Origin: Arcuatula senhousia
Taxonomy: Eukaryota > Mollusca > Bivalvia > Mytilida > Mytilidae
Assembly (NCBI GenBank): GCA_963971305.1
Contig: OZ020306.1
Coordinates: forward strand, 59,246,686-59,310,685
Direction: 5' to 3'
Length of the DNA stretch: 64,000 bases
The translations under genes and the position numbers were made by a program. Of this stretch, positions 1 through 11,017 are shown one piece after another. The stretch's first letter is position 1. Each line of letters begins with the position of its first letter. The notes under the pieces were generated by a model that did no database searches, had not been told where the DNA came from, and saw only the letters and a list, made by a program, of their open reading frames with translations.

Positions 1-2232
1 GCAAATACAACGTAAGATACAACTATATAAGAAAGCAAAATGGGACAGTCTTAAAGATGACATAAAGATCCTCCATGAAGATATAATTAAAGAAAGCAGC
101 AACAAAAATACCAACATAAACAAACTTTGGAACATGTTTAAAGAAGGCATAGAAAATAGCGTCAACCAGCACGTACCAACCAAAATATGTAAGAACAAAG
201 ATAAGAATCCATGGATAACACATGAAATAAAACAACTCATTAGACGTAAGGACAGGGCTTATAAAAAGAAAAAGAAGACAAATCACCAAAGAGACATCGC
301 CAGATTCAAACAGCTAAAACAGCTAGTACAGAGGAAATTACGACAGTCTTACTGGAAATACATTGAAGAAATAGTAACACCAGAAATAAATGACCAGTTA
401 AAACCATCATCAACATCAAAAAGATTCTGGACTTACATCAAGCATAAAAAGAATGACAAAACTGGAGTAGCACCTCTGAGGAGAAATGGGAAATTAGAAA
501 CAGATCCTATCAATAAAGCAAACATCCTGAACGACCAATTCAAATCCGTTTTCTCAGCACCAGAACCAATTAGCCATAAGGAATTCACACAAAAAGGATT
601 AATGCCTGATACATCAGATAAATATCCAGATAGCGACAAGATTACAATCACTTGTCCAGGTGTGGAAAAACAGCTCAAGAACCTTAATCCACATAAAGCA
701 GCTGGGCCAGACAATATAAGACCTATTGTACTAAAAGAGCTAGCCTGTGAAATTGCACCTATACTAACAATCATATTTAACATCTCTATGAAAATAGGAC
801 AAATACCAGACGACTGGCGTACTGCAAACATCACACCAGCTTTCAAAAAAGGCCAGAAATATGTTCCAGCAAACTACAGGCCAATATCTCTCACCTGCAT
901 ATGTTGTAAGATCCTAGAACATATTGTAACAAGCAACATCATGAAGCACGCTGAGGCATACAATATACTATATCCACTACAGCATGGATTTCGGAGTAAA
1001 AGATCGTGTGAAACACAACTCCTAGAATGCATAGATGATATAACAAAGAATTTAGAAAATGGACAACAAACAGACATCATAGTTTTAGATTTCTCTAAAG
1101 CATTTGACAAGGTATCCCACAGTCTGCTACTACACAAGCTACATCACTACGGTATTAGAAATGAAACAAACAGTTGGATAAAAGACTTCCTCACAAATAG
1201 AACACAAACAGTAGTTGTGGAAGGAAAATCATCTGATAAGGTTAAAGTAGAATCGGGAGTACCACAAGGATCAGTCCTGGGACCAAGCCTCTTCCTTTTC
1301 TATATAAATGATTTACCAAAAGGCCTACACTCAAAAGTAAGACTATTTGCAGACGACACAGTCATATACATGACAATAACATCTGAGCAAGACTGCAAGA
1401 AGCTCCAAAAAGATCTAGAGAAACTTGAAGAATGTGAAAGATCATGGAAAATGGAGTTCCATCCAGAAAAATGCAGTGTACTGACAGTCACCAAAAAGAA
1501 AAATCCAAGGATACATGAATACAAACTGCATGGTCATAAACTCAGGCATGAAACATCAGTAAAGTACTTGGGATGTACCATCACACACGATCTAGACTGG
1601 GGTGAACATGTCAACAGCATCAGCAACAAAGCGAGTAGAAGCCTGGGATTCCTACATCGAAATCTACATATAGGATCCAAATCCATCAAAGAACAGGCTT
1701 ATAAAAGTCTAGTCAGACCACAAATGGAATATGCTACAACTGTGTGGGATCCATACCAACAAAACCATAAGGACAAAATAGAAAAGGTGCAAAGGAGAGC
1801 AGCACGATATGTGACAGGAAAGTATAGAAACCGATCAAGTGTCAGCGAAATGATCAAAGAACTAGGGTGGAAAAGTATGGAAACTAGACGAAAAGAAGCA
1901 AGACTCATCATGATGTACAAAATCACCAACGATCTGGTTGCCATTGACAAAACAAAATATCTACAGAGACCAACAAGGAGCACCAGATTAGGCAGTACAC
2001 ATGGTTTCCAAATCCAAAGAGCAACAAAAGACAGCAGGAAATGGTCCTTCTTCGTCAATACTGTGAAGGATTGGAACAAACTACCACCAGACATCGCCGG
2101 AGCAGAGTCACTTGAGTCCTTCAAAGCTCAAGTGACAAGTACCATCTAAATCTGCATACAAATTGTTTTTATCCAGTTTTTAACCATATGCGCACACCTG
2201 TCAGAATATTCAAAGAGTTGAATGTGGACAGT
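1..2232 (+). mobile_element. non-LTR retrotransposon, 3' part
   Basis: This is the 3' part of a LINE-like element whose ORF2 is described in the next entry. After the TAA at 2147-2149 there is a short 3' untranslated stretch to about 2232. There the sequence changes abruptly into the broken C-terminal coding region of a minus-strand element. I see no poly(A) or microsatellite tail, so the exact 3' end is uncertain. The endonuclease half, if present, lies left of the window. The simplest reading is that this element inserted into the older minus-strand element, whose missing 3' end would then lie beyond the left edge. Confidence 0.8.
2..2149 (+). CDS. ORF2 reverse transcriptase of a Jockey/CR1-type non-LTR retrotransposon, 5'-truncated by window
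   Basis: It encodes the reverse transcriptase used for target-primed reverse transcription. The frame has no stop back to base 2; the first ATG inside is at 134, but it is internal, so the true start is outside the window. Counting from that ATG, the fingers region includes NYRPISLT (about residues 249-256). Motif A is LDFSKAFDKV with catalytic Asp at about residue 319. Motif B is SGVPQGSVLGP, and the catalytic box is FADD at 1346-1357 (residues 405-408). A C-terminal region ending in DWNKLPPDIAGAESLESFKA is typical of Jockey/CR1-like ORF2 proteins. There is no in-frame stop or frameshift over more than 700 codons, so the copy is young or recently active. The clade is an inference; the RT assignment is firm. 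Confidence 0.93.
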   Translation, partial: QIQRKIQLYKKAKWDSLKDDIKILHEDIIKESSNKNTNINKLWNMFKEGIENSVNQHVPTKICKNKDKNPWITHEIKQLIRRKDRAYKKKKKTNHQRDIARFKQLKQLVQRKLRQSYWKYIEEIVTPEINDQLKPSSTSKRFWTYIKHKKNDKTGVAPLRRNGKLETDPINKANILNDQFKSVFSAPEPISHKEFTQKGLMPDTSDKYPDSDKITITCPGVEKQLKNLNPHKAAGPDNIRPIVLKELACEIAPILTIIFNISMKIGQIPDDWRTANITPAFKKGQKYVPANYRPISLTCICCKILEHIVTSNIMKHAEAYNILYPLQHGFRSKRSCETQLLECIDDITKNLENGQQTDIIVLDFSKAFDKVSHSLLLHKLHHYGIRNETNSWIKDFLTNRTQTVVVEGKSSDKVKVESGVPQGSVLGPSLFLFYINDLPKGLHSKVRLFADDTVIYMTITSEQDCKKLQKDLEKLEECERSWKMEFHPEKCSVLTVTKKKNPRIHEYKLHGHKLRHETSVKYLGCTITHDLDWGEHVNSISNKASRSLGFLHRNLHIGSKSIKEQAYKSLVRPQMEYATTVWDPYQQNHKDKIEKVQRRAARYVTGKYRNRSSVSEMIKELGWKSMETRRKEARLIMMYKITNDLVAIDKTKYLQRPTRSTRLGSTHGFQIQRATKDSRKWSFFVNTVKDWNKLPPDIAGAESLESFKAQVTSTI

Positions 2233-3129
2233 ATTGGAAGAAGAAGAGTTTGATTCTGCGATGCTTCAGGGATGGCTCATTTGCCTCCGCATACAGACTC
2301 TCAATAGGAGAAGTTCTGTATGCACCGAGACAGAGTCGCAATCCCTGATGATGAACGGCATCTAAAATTTGTAAGTACGACTTTCTTGCTGAACCATATA
2401 TAATGGAACCATAATCCAGTTTTGATCGTACAATAGACCTATACAAATTTAAAAGAACTGATTTATCAGCTCCCCAGTCCGTACTGGAGACAACTTTTAA
2501 AACATCAAGAGCTTTTAGGCATCTTGATTTTAACATTTTGATATGGGGGAGAAAGGTAAGTTTTCTGTCAAAAAGAACGCCAAGAAATTTTGATTCTTCA
2601 ACTATTTTAATTTTTTTGTTAAACAAAAAGAGATCTGGATCAGGATGAAGTTTTCTTTTTTTACAAAAATGCATAGCAACAGTTTTATTCTCTGAAAATT
2701 TGAAACCATTTTCAGAGGCCCATTTTTCGATCCGTTTGAGACATAGTTGTAGTTGTCTTTAAATGGTATTCATGTTTTTGGCGCTGTAACATATTAAAAA
2801 ATCATCAACATATAACGAACCCTCGATATTATCTTGTAGAACTTTTGCAATACTATTTATTTTAATACTAAAGAGAGTGACAGAAAGGATGCTTCCCTGG
2901 GGCACACCCATTTCTTGATCAAACTACTCAGAAAAGGTCTTATTAACTTTAACATTAAAATGTCTGTCAGAAAGAAAGTCAGCCAAGAAATTTGGTAACC
3001 TTCCTTTCAACCCCATATCAGAAATGTCTTTTAAAATACCATACTTCCATGTGGTGTCATAAGCTTTTTCGAGGTCGAAAAAGATAGACACCACATGTTC
3101 GTTCTTCGCAAATGCATTTCGAAGAAAAG

Positions 3130-3142
3130 ACTCAAAACGGAC
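3130..3142. repeat. left target-site duplication of the SINE
   Basis: ACTCAAAACGGAC, exact match to 3665-3677 on the other side of the insert. One to five bases at the left may belong to the tail repeat rather than the duplication. Confidence 0.85.
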
Positions 3143-3664
3143 GTCCCGTGCGGGGCCCGGGAGGCGAATAGGACCGCAGCAGCGCTAAGCTTGTCGGTAA
3201 AAGTCCACTAAAGAGCGCTCAGAAACCTGACATCGGGGTCAGGCCGCTTTGCCCACAAAGCGACTGGGATGTGTGCCCCAGGTGGTTGAATGGGGCAGCC
3301 CTGACATCGAGAGATGCGGGGTCGTCAGGCGATAATGCGGAAAACCTGACCGCAAACCATAGTGGTGCACCGTGTTGGGAAAAATGTCACGTTCCTCGCA
3401 CGTTAAAGAACCCTGCTGCAGGTCTCGGTACATGTAAGAGTAGGACCCGTAGGATCCCCATGCAGGAGGCAAAATTTTCCGTCCCTACCCATCGCTCCTT
3501 TTTCCAGTGGCAGTCAAAACTCTCCTACCCGATTGGCCTTGTGTCCCTTTTCCTCCACTTCATCATCATTTCATGTTCATTGTATCACCATTTTCATGTT
3601 CATCTCCCGGATATAGCCGAAATCGTGCTGCTTGGGAGTAAAGCAATAACTAACTAACTAACTA
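3143..3664 (+). mobile_element. SINE with (ACTA)n tail inserted in a minus-strand LINE
   Basis: The 13-bp motif ACTCAAAACGGAC occurs at 3130-3142 and again at 3665-3677 and is the target-site duplication. The LINE reading frame continues across it once the insert is removed. The insert ends in ACTAACTAACTAACTAACT, a short-repeat tail. From about 3248 on, its body matches a second copy at 22909-23289 (minus strand): shared blocks include AGGTGGTTGAATGGGGCAG-like and CGTTAAAGAACCC-like stretches and GCAAAATTTTCCGTCCCTAC. The first 105 bp is not shared by the second copy. I could not find a convincing pol III A/B box pair, so tRNA or 5S ancestry is open. The 128-residue ORF inside is not a gene. 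Confidence 0.85.
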
Positions 3665-3677
3665 ACTCAAAACGGAC
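3665..3677. repeat. right target-site duplication of the SINE
   Basis: ACTCAAAACGGAC, exact copy of 3130-3142. Confidence 0.85.
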
Positions 3678-5237
3678 CAAATGATCAAGCGTGCTCCTAC
3701 CCTGGCGAAATCCACACTGGATATTCGAAATGAGTCCATTGGACTCGAGGAACCAAACGAGCCGATCATTAATTATGCGTTCTAAAGTCTTACAGACACA
3801 GCTTGTCAAGGCTATCGGACGATAGTTGGAAGCATCTGTGTGATCCTTCCCCGGCTTAGGAATAGGAACAACAGTGGCAAGCTTCCATATTTCGGGCAAT
3901 TTTCCATTTATCCATATATCATTCATTAAATTAAGAAGAGTCTTCTTCGATATATCAGGAAGATGTTTTAAAAGTTGATAGTGGATGCTATCAGGGCCAC
4001 ATGCAGTATCATGGGCTTTACTTAAGGAAGTTTTAAGTTCATCTAAAGAGAAAGGAGAATTATAGCTCTCCGAATTGTCGGAGTTAAAGTTCAATTTTGT
4101 TTTTTCAGCTGTACGTTTAAATTTTTGGAAGTCAGGTTTGTAGTTAGATGAAGATGAATGTTTAGCAAAAGTCTCAGCTAATTTGTTGGCAATATCCTTT
4201 TCAGATGTTAAAGTGGAATTGCCAACGTTTAGATGTTTAACTGAGGATTTAGAGTTTTTACCTTTGAGTTTTTGTATGAAATTCCAAATTTTATTCATAG
4301 GAGTTCGTGAAGTTAAACCAGATACAAAATTTCTCCAGGATGTTCTTCTGGATTGTCGACAAGTTCGTCTTGCCTTCGCCCGAAAAATTCTAAAATTACT
4401 CAAATTTTCTTTCGTTTGATGTTTGCCAAATTGTTTTTGAGCTTTATTTCTATCGTCGATAGCCTTGTCACACTCATCGGTGAACCAAGGTTTATTCAGT
4501 TTTTTAGGAGTTGCTGAGGTCTTAGGGATGGTTTCATCAGCTATAGAGATAAGAGTTTGGTTAAATAATGTTATTGGTTCTTGGTCCTGATCAAAAAGTT
4601 CTGGTCTTAATTTTTCCGAACAAAGTATTGAAAATTTGTGCCAATTGGCCTTCTCTAACTTATAGCGAGGAATTCTTTGTTCAGGTTCACCAAAGAGATC
4701 TTTTAATATAATGGGAAAGTGATCACTTCCACAGAGATCATCATGGACTTGCCATGAGAAATCTGTTAAAAGAGAAGGATCACATATTGAGAGATCAATT
4801 GATGAGTATGTTCCATTTCCAGAATGTAAAAATGTAGAAGAACCATCATTAAAGATACAAAGAGATTCTTTCGATAAAAAATCCTCAATCTTTTTACCCT
4901 TATCATTCAAGTTGGCACTGCCCCATAATGGGTTGTGGGCATTGAAGTCCCCAACTAACATGTATGGAGCAGGAAGCTGATCCGTTAAATTTTGAAGTTG
5001 TGCTAAAGTTAAGTTATCATTAGGTGGTATATAAACTGAACATAGAGTTATTGTTTGATGTAATGAAACTCTAACGGCAACTGCTTGCAGATCGGTAGTT
5101 AAAGGAATCGAACTATGGAGAATACGATCCTTAACTAAGATGGAGGATCCGCCAGTAGCTCGTTCTGTATTATCTGTGGCTGACAATAAAGTATGACTGA
5201 GACAACTTGAAAGTGGCCTGACTATATAAAGCTGCAT

Positions 5238-6486
5238 GAACTGTGGCAGGCTGAGGTAAGATGTTTTTATGAATGCAAATCCTCAACAAACCCTGAGTGG
5301 ATTTTGCTGAAATTTGGTAGGATGATTTGCCATGTATATGGCTCTTTTAATTTTTTTTTACTTTAATTAAAAACATTTGAACCTGATCATATGGCTTTTT
5401 GCCCTTTCATACTACTTTGCACTGCACGGTTGCCTACATATATTTTGATTTACCCTGTGTTGTCTATCAATGTTGTATCTTGCTACCTATGTTCCTTGTC
5501 GGGTATTTTATGACAAATATATGCAGGCATACATTGCCCTTTCATCAATTAGTTTTCCTCAAGTAAGTTGAGGTAGAACTTATGGAATACTCCTTGCGTC
5601 TGCGTCCACATTCAAGTTTACGTCCAACTTCATAATGCTCAGCAACTAAGCATGGTAGGTTCGTCAAACTTAGTATATGAATGGATCAGGGGTGGTAGGT
5701 CAGCATCCAGGCGGAATTAAGTCATTGTAAACCTACAGTTTCTCTTGAGCGACTTACATTCAACATTGTGGGTGTAACAAGGAGAACTTTGTAATTGGTG
5801 TTTACCTATGTTTTTCTTCATTGACCCCTTCTGACATGTGTTAGTTCTACCATGACATGTTTAAGCTGCAATCAATGGTGCTCAAATTGATTATTCTCTT
5901 CGTGTAACCCTTGTGCTTTCAGTTGAACTTCCCTGAGCATCGCCCAAGTTGGCACTCCACAAGGATGGGAAACAAAAGTTACACGCAGGCCTTCCTGATC
6001 TTGCTCACCTCTTGTTGAAGACCCTCATGCGACATCAAGATGTCAAAGCCCTGTCCTTGATAACCTTATTTTGTACACATATTGTGTGCGTTTTTGTGAC
6101 ACACACATTCACTCCAAATCCTTTCTTTTTTCTTTATAATTGAACATATTGCATCACTAAATTACCGGTATGTATCAACAATTCTGACAGGAGTGAAGAC
6201 ATGGTTATGGCACTTTATAGATTTTGTTCAAATTTTGTGTGTCATGTTTTTGTGGATGCAATTCTTCATTAGGAGCAGACATTTGCTAAAACTTGATAGT
6301 ATCGTTTGCTACTAATGACTATGTAATTTCAAATATGGCAACACCATTATTATTAGACAATTTTAACGAGGGTTACATTGGATAAAGGCACTTTTTTATT
6401 TATTGTAATTTTAAGCCGGAAAGGGGGGGCGGGCAATTAGCTGCATTCTTCTTAATCTGGAATTAATATCAAACATCATTCAACAG
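5238..6486. other. intergenic or upstream-intron stretch, no firm gene
   Basis: This stretch follows the LINE and precedes the first exon I can support. Around 5560-5760 it has low-grade similarity in wording (a start like CAAGTAAGTTGAGG, then lines of the type AGCAACTAAGCATGGTAGG) to the AT-rich repeats seen in the introns downstream. At 5937-6143 there is an open frame containing KLALHKDGKQKLHAGLPDLA without a usable ATG. It could be a decayed exon or an upstream exon, but I could not connect it in phase to the gene that follows. Nothing else is recognised. Confidence 0.3.
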
Positions 6487-6614
6487 GCTTCTGCATGGGT
6501 ATGTTACTTCATCCAGTGCTGTTACAGACCTAATTGCCGACTTTGAATTTCAAACAAGTTCGAAATTCAGCGTGTTCAGACCAGAAAACCAGTACGGCAA
6601 AGAACAAGACCTAT
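6487..6614 (+). CDS. host gene exon 1 of those visible (5' boundary uncertain)
   Basis: The frame reads ...DLIADFEFQTSSKFSVF then RPENQYGKEQDLY across the junction. Donor GTATAA starts at 6615 and leaves a single base (T), which joins AC of the next exon to make a Tyr codon. Possible acceptors end at 6486, 6516 or 6527; all keep the same frame, and I chose the longest. The pattern of an FEFQTSSKFSVF segment followed by a Trp-containing and then a Cys/His segment resembles the start of ALS2CR8/CARF-like domains, from memory and unverified. Confidence 0.65.
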
Positions 6615-6928
6615 GTATAACATGCATATAATGTGTGTTTTATTGTTTTAATACACAAATCACCTTTGAATAATAATGTAGTCATTTTTTAAAGCTCGGC
6701 TACATAAATTCATGAAAAAATTCTGTCTGGAGTGAAACAAATGAAAGAAAAAAGTAGCAATTTTGAAATTGTCTGCATTTGTATAAAACACTTGTTTTTG
6801 TGCACATGTTCAGAATTGATCAAACTTTCATAAAATTGGGTTTTAAGTCTCTGTTAGGGCAATACATTATATATTGTGGAATGTTCCCTATTTTATTGAT
6901 ACAAAATGCTACCGGGTATTTATTTTAG

Positions 6929-7110
6929 ACTGGAAAAAGATATATGACAGTAGCACAAGATGGGTCGATACGCAGGCAAACGCTGTGCCTCCCATTCCTT
7001 TCGATAAAGTCCCTTTTATCATTATGGGTAAAAAGAAATGGGACTGCCTCCATGGAAAACAAAGAAATAGAAACCTCATGGAAAGAAATAAACAGCAAAG
7101 ATCAAGCAAT
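6929..7110 (+). CDS. host gene exon 2: Trp/Cys/His-containing region
   Basis: The acceptor is TATTTATTTTAG and the donor GTAAGAAA at 7111. It is 182 nt, enters with two bases of a split codon and leaves in phase 0. The peptide includes YDSSTRWVDTQANAVPP, then IPFDKVPFIIMGKKKWDCLH, then a run rich in Arg, Lys and Asn. The Cys and His two apart (CLH) followed by a later Cys in the next exon could be part of a zinc-binding site. An ATG-started ORF from 6874 overlaps this exon but its first 18 codons are intron. Confidence 0.8.
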
Positions 7111-7859
7111 GTAAGAAAGTATTTTAGTAAAAGATATGAATTGGACTAAATGCCTGACCTAAAAATCTACAGTGCAGTTTTACATCATCATGATTATTAG
7201 AAGAAAAGAGGATGAAAAGAAAAAGATCCAAAGAGGAGCAAAAACAACCATAAGATCTACAATAAATAACTTCCCAAGTTGTTACCAAAGTTTTGTATTG
7301 TTATACCAATGGTCATGTACCAAACTACCAATGTACCTTATCAACTTTTTGGGTTGGTTATGGTAATGCACGGCCAGCAAAAAATCCCAATCATAGCCAA
7401 TGCTATTATGAGAAAAGATTTTGAGGAATGTTTGCATATAATAATAAGGAACATTATAAAAAGGTATACTTCATACTCTTCAATGATCATTAATTTGTCA
7501 TTAAGGCCAAATGGAATAAATTTTCTTTAGATTGCCCTCATGTCAAAATTGAAAAGTAAAAATTAAATTTAAATCTTGAGCTCTGACTTCAAATTCTGGT
7601 CAGGACTACCAAACATCTAATATTCACTATATATATCATAAAAAATCTAGATCTCTTTAATCATAACAGGGAAATCTTAGAACGGTGTGATGACGTTCTT
7701 ATATTTGCTTATTATTGCAGCTCAAAAATAAAGCTTTGTTTACCTTTTTTGAAAGTTCTTCCTCATCAGATCTGGATTTTTTTGTCATACCATCAACTAT
7801 GATTGGGATCAGTTGATGGTCACGAATAGCTACAAGTTGTATTCTTGTTTATTTTTTAG

Positions 7860-7967
7860 GAAGATCATGATTTCCGTAGGAGGAGGAAGGAAGTGCAGAC
7901 TTCCAAGAAATCGAATTGCCCTGTACAGATACGTGTTAGGCATGTCTTAAAGTTCCCAACTTTTCAA
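7860..7967 (+). CDS. host gene exon 3: basic region with NCPVQIRVRHVLKFP
   Basis: It is flanked by TTTATTTTTTAG and GTAAGTC. The 108 nt are 36 codons, phase 0 at both ends. It encodes an Arg-rich run followed by KKSNCPVQIRVRHVLKFP. A K(K)xxCPxxIxVRxVxxFP signature directly after a CxxH exon is the part that recalls ALS2CR8/CARF-type zinc-binding regions; this is my recollection and needs a profile search. Confidence 0.8.
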
Positions 7968-8268
7968 GTAAGTCTGTATGATATTATGAAGGTAAACGTC
8001 ATAAAAATTAAAAAAAAAACTGTTTATTAAGGTCTTTCCCTTTCCTAAGGGAAGACCTTACTGTATTTCTTATTTACACTTTCAAAATTATTCTTCTGCC
8101 GCAAATAGCAAAAAAGTGTCGTGACATATAAAATAGATTTTTGAATAATTTTGAAACTTGATACATTAAATCGGTCCTACTTGAAGTTGCTCTGACTGAC
8201 CCTGCGAAACAGATCTATTTTATGAACCCTGTTAAAAAGTGAATAAAAATGGTTTATTTTGATTTCAG

Positions 8269-8496
8269 ATTGCAACTAAGACTGGATCGAATATCCAAGT
8301 ATATATTCTTGAAATTCAACCCACCAGACAAGGGGAGAGTGGAGAATTTGGAGTTGCCACGATTCTTGATAAAGATGGCAAAATCAAGAATATGTTTTAC
8401 CCCCCAAGTACTAAATCTAGCCTAAAATGTGAAACATTCTATTTCATTATGAACTGTAATGTGGGGGTAAACATAAATCTTAACATCAAATCTGTA
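8269..8496 (+). CDS. host gene exon 4
   Basis: Acceptor TTTTGATTTCAG; donor GTAAGTAC at 8497. The 228 nt are 76 codons in phase 0. The other two frames are interrupted by stops. The peptide alternates hydrophobic residues (IQVYILEIQP, FYFIMNCNVGVNINLNI), suggesting beta strands. No named family recognised for this exon alone. Confidence 0.8.
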
Positions 8497-8785
8497 GTAA
8501 GTACATTAACCCTTGGTAGATATTAGAAAATCCTTGAGAATGACCTTGATACCCTTGAAAAATCTTGGAAAAAACCCTTAAATTTTGTCCATAAATACTG
8601 GGAACCCTGACTTTTGAAGCTCAATATCTTGAGAACTATATAAAATGTGTGAGAAATTTAAATTTTATCAAAGATCAAAATCTACAATTTTTTTTGGTCG
8701 GCCATTTATTTATCCATAAACTTCAGCTTGATCAGGTTTTCATGAAAATTTGTATACAGTGTAATAGTGTATGACAAGTTTAATT

Positions 8786-9549
8786 ATACCCCTGCTTCGA
8801 AGAAGTGGGGGGTATACTGTTTTACCCTTGTCCATCCTTTAGTCCATAACAAAAACTTTTGTCACATTTTTCTCAGGAACTACAAGAAATAGAGGTCTGA
8901 TATTTGGCATATAGCTTTATCCTATAGTCCCATATGGTGTATACCGATTTTATGTTCCTAGGTCAACTAATTCCTGTTTACCGAATACTTAGATTTTTAC
9001 GCATAGGAAACATGAATGCAAAATTTTCGTCAGTTTTCTCAGCAACTACACAGTGTAAGAAATTTGTCAAAAATTAACCAGCCCTGAATTAAATTTTCAC
9101 TTATTCCTTCTATATACACAGTCAAATATCTCAGAATTTTAACCAGCCCTGCCTTAAAATAACCAGTCGCGGGCAGGCTGTTATTTCCAACTCTGAACTA
9201 CAAGAGATAGAGGTCTGATATTTAGCATATAGCTTTATCCTATAACCCCATATGGTGTAAACCGATTTTATGTTCCTAGGTCAACTACTTCCTGTTTACC
9301 GAATACTTAGATTTTTATGCATAGATAACATGAATGCAAAATTTTCGTCAAAGTTTTCTCAGCAACTACAAGAGATAGAGGTCTTATATTTGGCATATAG
9401 CTTTATCCTATATTCCCATATGGTGTTTACTGATGTTATATTCCCAGGTCAACTACTTCCTTTTAACTGAGCGTTTGAACTTGTATGCAAGGCATAGTTT
9501 GGGGGGCGGGGGTATCACTAGTGAGCATTAGCTCACATATTTACTTGTT
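8786..9549 (+). mobile_element. HINE-like element, ATACCCC(C/T)GC family, complete
   Basis: The 5' end ATACCCCTGC (8786-8795) is followed closely by its near-complement, making a palindrome around CTTCGAAGAAG. The inverted copy GCGGGGGTAT lies at 9506-9515, just inside the 3' end, with one mismatch. A separate hairpin GTGAGC-ATTA-GCTCAC follows at 9521-9536, then ATATTTACTTG ending at 9547 in a T-run. The inside holds degenerate tandem units (CAACTACAAGAGATAGAGGTC near 9193 and 9363). It lies in intron 4 of the host gene. The end structure is that of Helentron-type non-autonomous elements; no protein is encoded. Confidence 0.6.
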
Positions 9550-10054
9550 TTTTTTAATGGTAAAACATATGAATTTTGTGCTTTATAGCCAAAACACAAC
9601 TGGGAAAACAAAAAACTTGTAACACTATTATGAAGAAAAAATGCAATTCAGAAATTTTATAAGCAAAGTAAAAAGCATCTTCTTCAGATTAGCACCACCC
9701 TTGAATTTTGGACTGGTGATTCCTGTTTTAAAACCTCAATATCCATGTCTAAACGCTGGGAAACCCCTTTTCTTTCTGAACCCCTCTTATTTTGTCATAG
9801 GAATTTAACAATAAATCTAGAGTATGAATTTCATACCTGCTGTAAGGTTAGATAACTCATGCATATGGGAGATAACCTATGTTAACTAAAAAGAGGGAAA
9901 AATATTTTAAAGGATATCTGATAATTGCCAAACTCACAAACTATAGTACTTCTCATTAGCCATTGCCTACCCAGGAATACAAAATAGCCGAGTTTAATTT
10001 TGGCATGGAAAATGCGTACCGTTGCCTGATATTCAAAACATGTATTCAGAGACC

Positions 10055-10110
10055 ACCTGTCTTGTGTGACCTTTTTAACATTGTCCCTTGGAAGGTCGCA
10101 CAAGACAGGT
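10055..10110. repeat. inverted repeat, 18-bp arms
   Basis: ACCTGTCTTGTGTGACCT at 10055-10072 faces AGGTCGCACAAGACAGGT at 10093-10110, with one mismatch and a 20-bp loop. It lies in intron 4. It may be the core of a small decayed foldback element; no duplication was seen. Confidence 0.6.
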
Positions 10111-10398
10111 TTGACTGTACATGCAACTATCACAGTCAAACAAGCTAGGATTTTTTGGGACAGGACATTCGGTCCCATAATTGGTCAAGAATCACAGGAC
10201 CAAAAGAAAATATACAGGCCTTAGAACACAATTTATGGTTTATATACTGCTAACTTCTATCCAACATTCGGACTAGAGAAATGCACAAAAACGCCAGTCC
10301 GAATGAGTTTTTACAGGCTTTTTCTGTCAGTCCTGTGCTAATTTCCATGACTGCTATCAATTTTAAATGGCCTACACATAAAGAACTGAAATTCATTG

Positions 10399-11005
10399 TA
10401 CCCCCCGCAAACAAAGTTTGGGGGGTATATAGGAATCAGTCTCTGTCTGTCCACATACCTCGTAAGCGCAACTCCTCCTAAACCGCTCAACGGATTTTGA
10501 TGAAACTTTACATGAAGGAAGTACATCATATGTAGATGTGCATGAAAAAATTTCATTGCTCTCGGATATCATTCAGGGGAGATAATTGGACTTAGAATGT
10601 TTAAATATAGCATTCAATAAGAGACCTCGTAAGCACAACTCCTCCTAAACTGCTTGACAGATTTTGATGAAACTTTACATGAAGAAAGTACATCATATGT
10701 AGATGTGCATGAAGAATTTTCATTGCTCTCGGATATCATTCAGGGGAGATAATTGGACTTAAAATATTTAAATATAGTATTCAATAGGAGACTTCGTAAG
10801 CGCAACTCCTCCTAAACTGCTGGACAGATTTTGATGAAACTTTACATGAAGAAAGTACATCATATGTAGATGTGCATGAATATTTTTCATTGCTGTCGGA
10901 TATCATTTAGGGGAGATAATTGGACTTTAGGTATTTTTGGCAGTACAGAGTTCAATATGTAGCGGGGGGTATCCCTTTGTGAGCTCGCTCACAGTATTAC
11001 TTGTT
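10399..11005 (+). mobile_element. HINE-like element, TACCCCCCGC family, complete
   Basis: It starts with TACCCCCCGC (10399-10408) in a palindrome with GTTTGGGGGGTA. The exact inverted copy GCGGGGGGTA is at 10962-10971. A hairpin GTGAGC-TC-GCTCAC follows at 10979-10992, then AGTATTACTTG ending at 11003 before TTTT. Three tandem units of about 167 bp begin near 10458, 10625 and 10792 (each with CGTAAGC(A/G)CAACTCCTCC). It lies in intron 4, 14 bp upstream of the next element. Confidence 0.65.
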
Positions 11006-11017
11006 TTACTTGTATTT

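Larger units (their letters stand above)
2233..5200 (-). pseudogene. decayed non-LTR retrotransposon ORF2 (endonuclease + RT), split by a SINE
   Basis: Read on the minus strand. The first segment (about 5200 to 3665) carries an APE-type endonuclease with GDFNAHNPLWG (codons near 4955-4925) and GSDHFPI (near 4720), then the start of an RT with NYRPIALTS. The N-terminal endonuclease motifs are missing, so the copy is 5'-truncated. A SINE at 3143-3664 interrupts the RT. The reading frame resumes at 3129 with FFDLEKAYDTTWKYG (motif A), MGVPQGSILS (motif B) and catalytic YVDD at 2812-2801. In-frame stops lie at 2926-2924 (TAG) and 2761-2759 (TAA). The C-terminal RT region continues to about 2233, where the plus-strand element begins. 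Motif wording suggests the I/Nimb-Jockey group. The copy is clearly non-functional. Confidence 0.9.

Noticed and set aside
433..2124. Minus-strand ORFs opposite the reverse transcriptase
   Set aside because: Shadows of the coding strand; no family resemblance.
3143..3260. tRNA-like head with pol III A and B boxes in the SINE
   Set aside because: No GTTCGAnTCC-like B box was found.
5937..6143. Open frame KLALHKDGKQKLHAGLPDLA as an upstream exon
   Set aside because: No donor could be joined in phase to the next exon and no start or homologue is recognised. Kept only as a note.
6874..7149. ATG-started 91-codon ORF as an independent gene
   Set aside because: Its middle is exon 2 of the host gene with both splice sites; the first 18 codons and the tail are intron.
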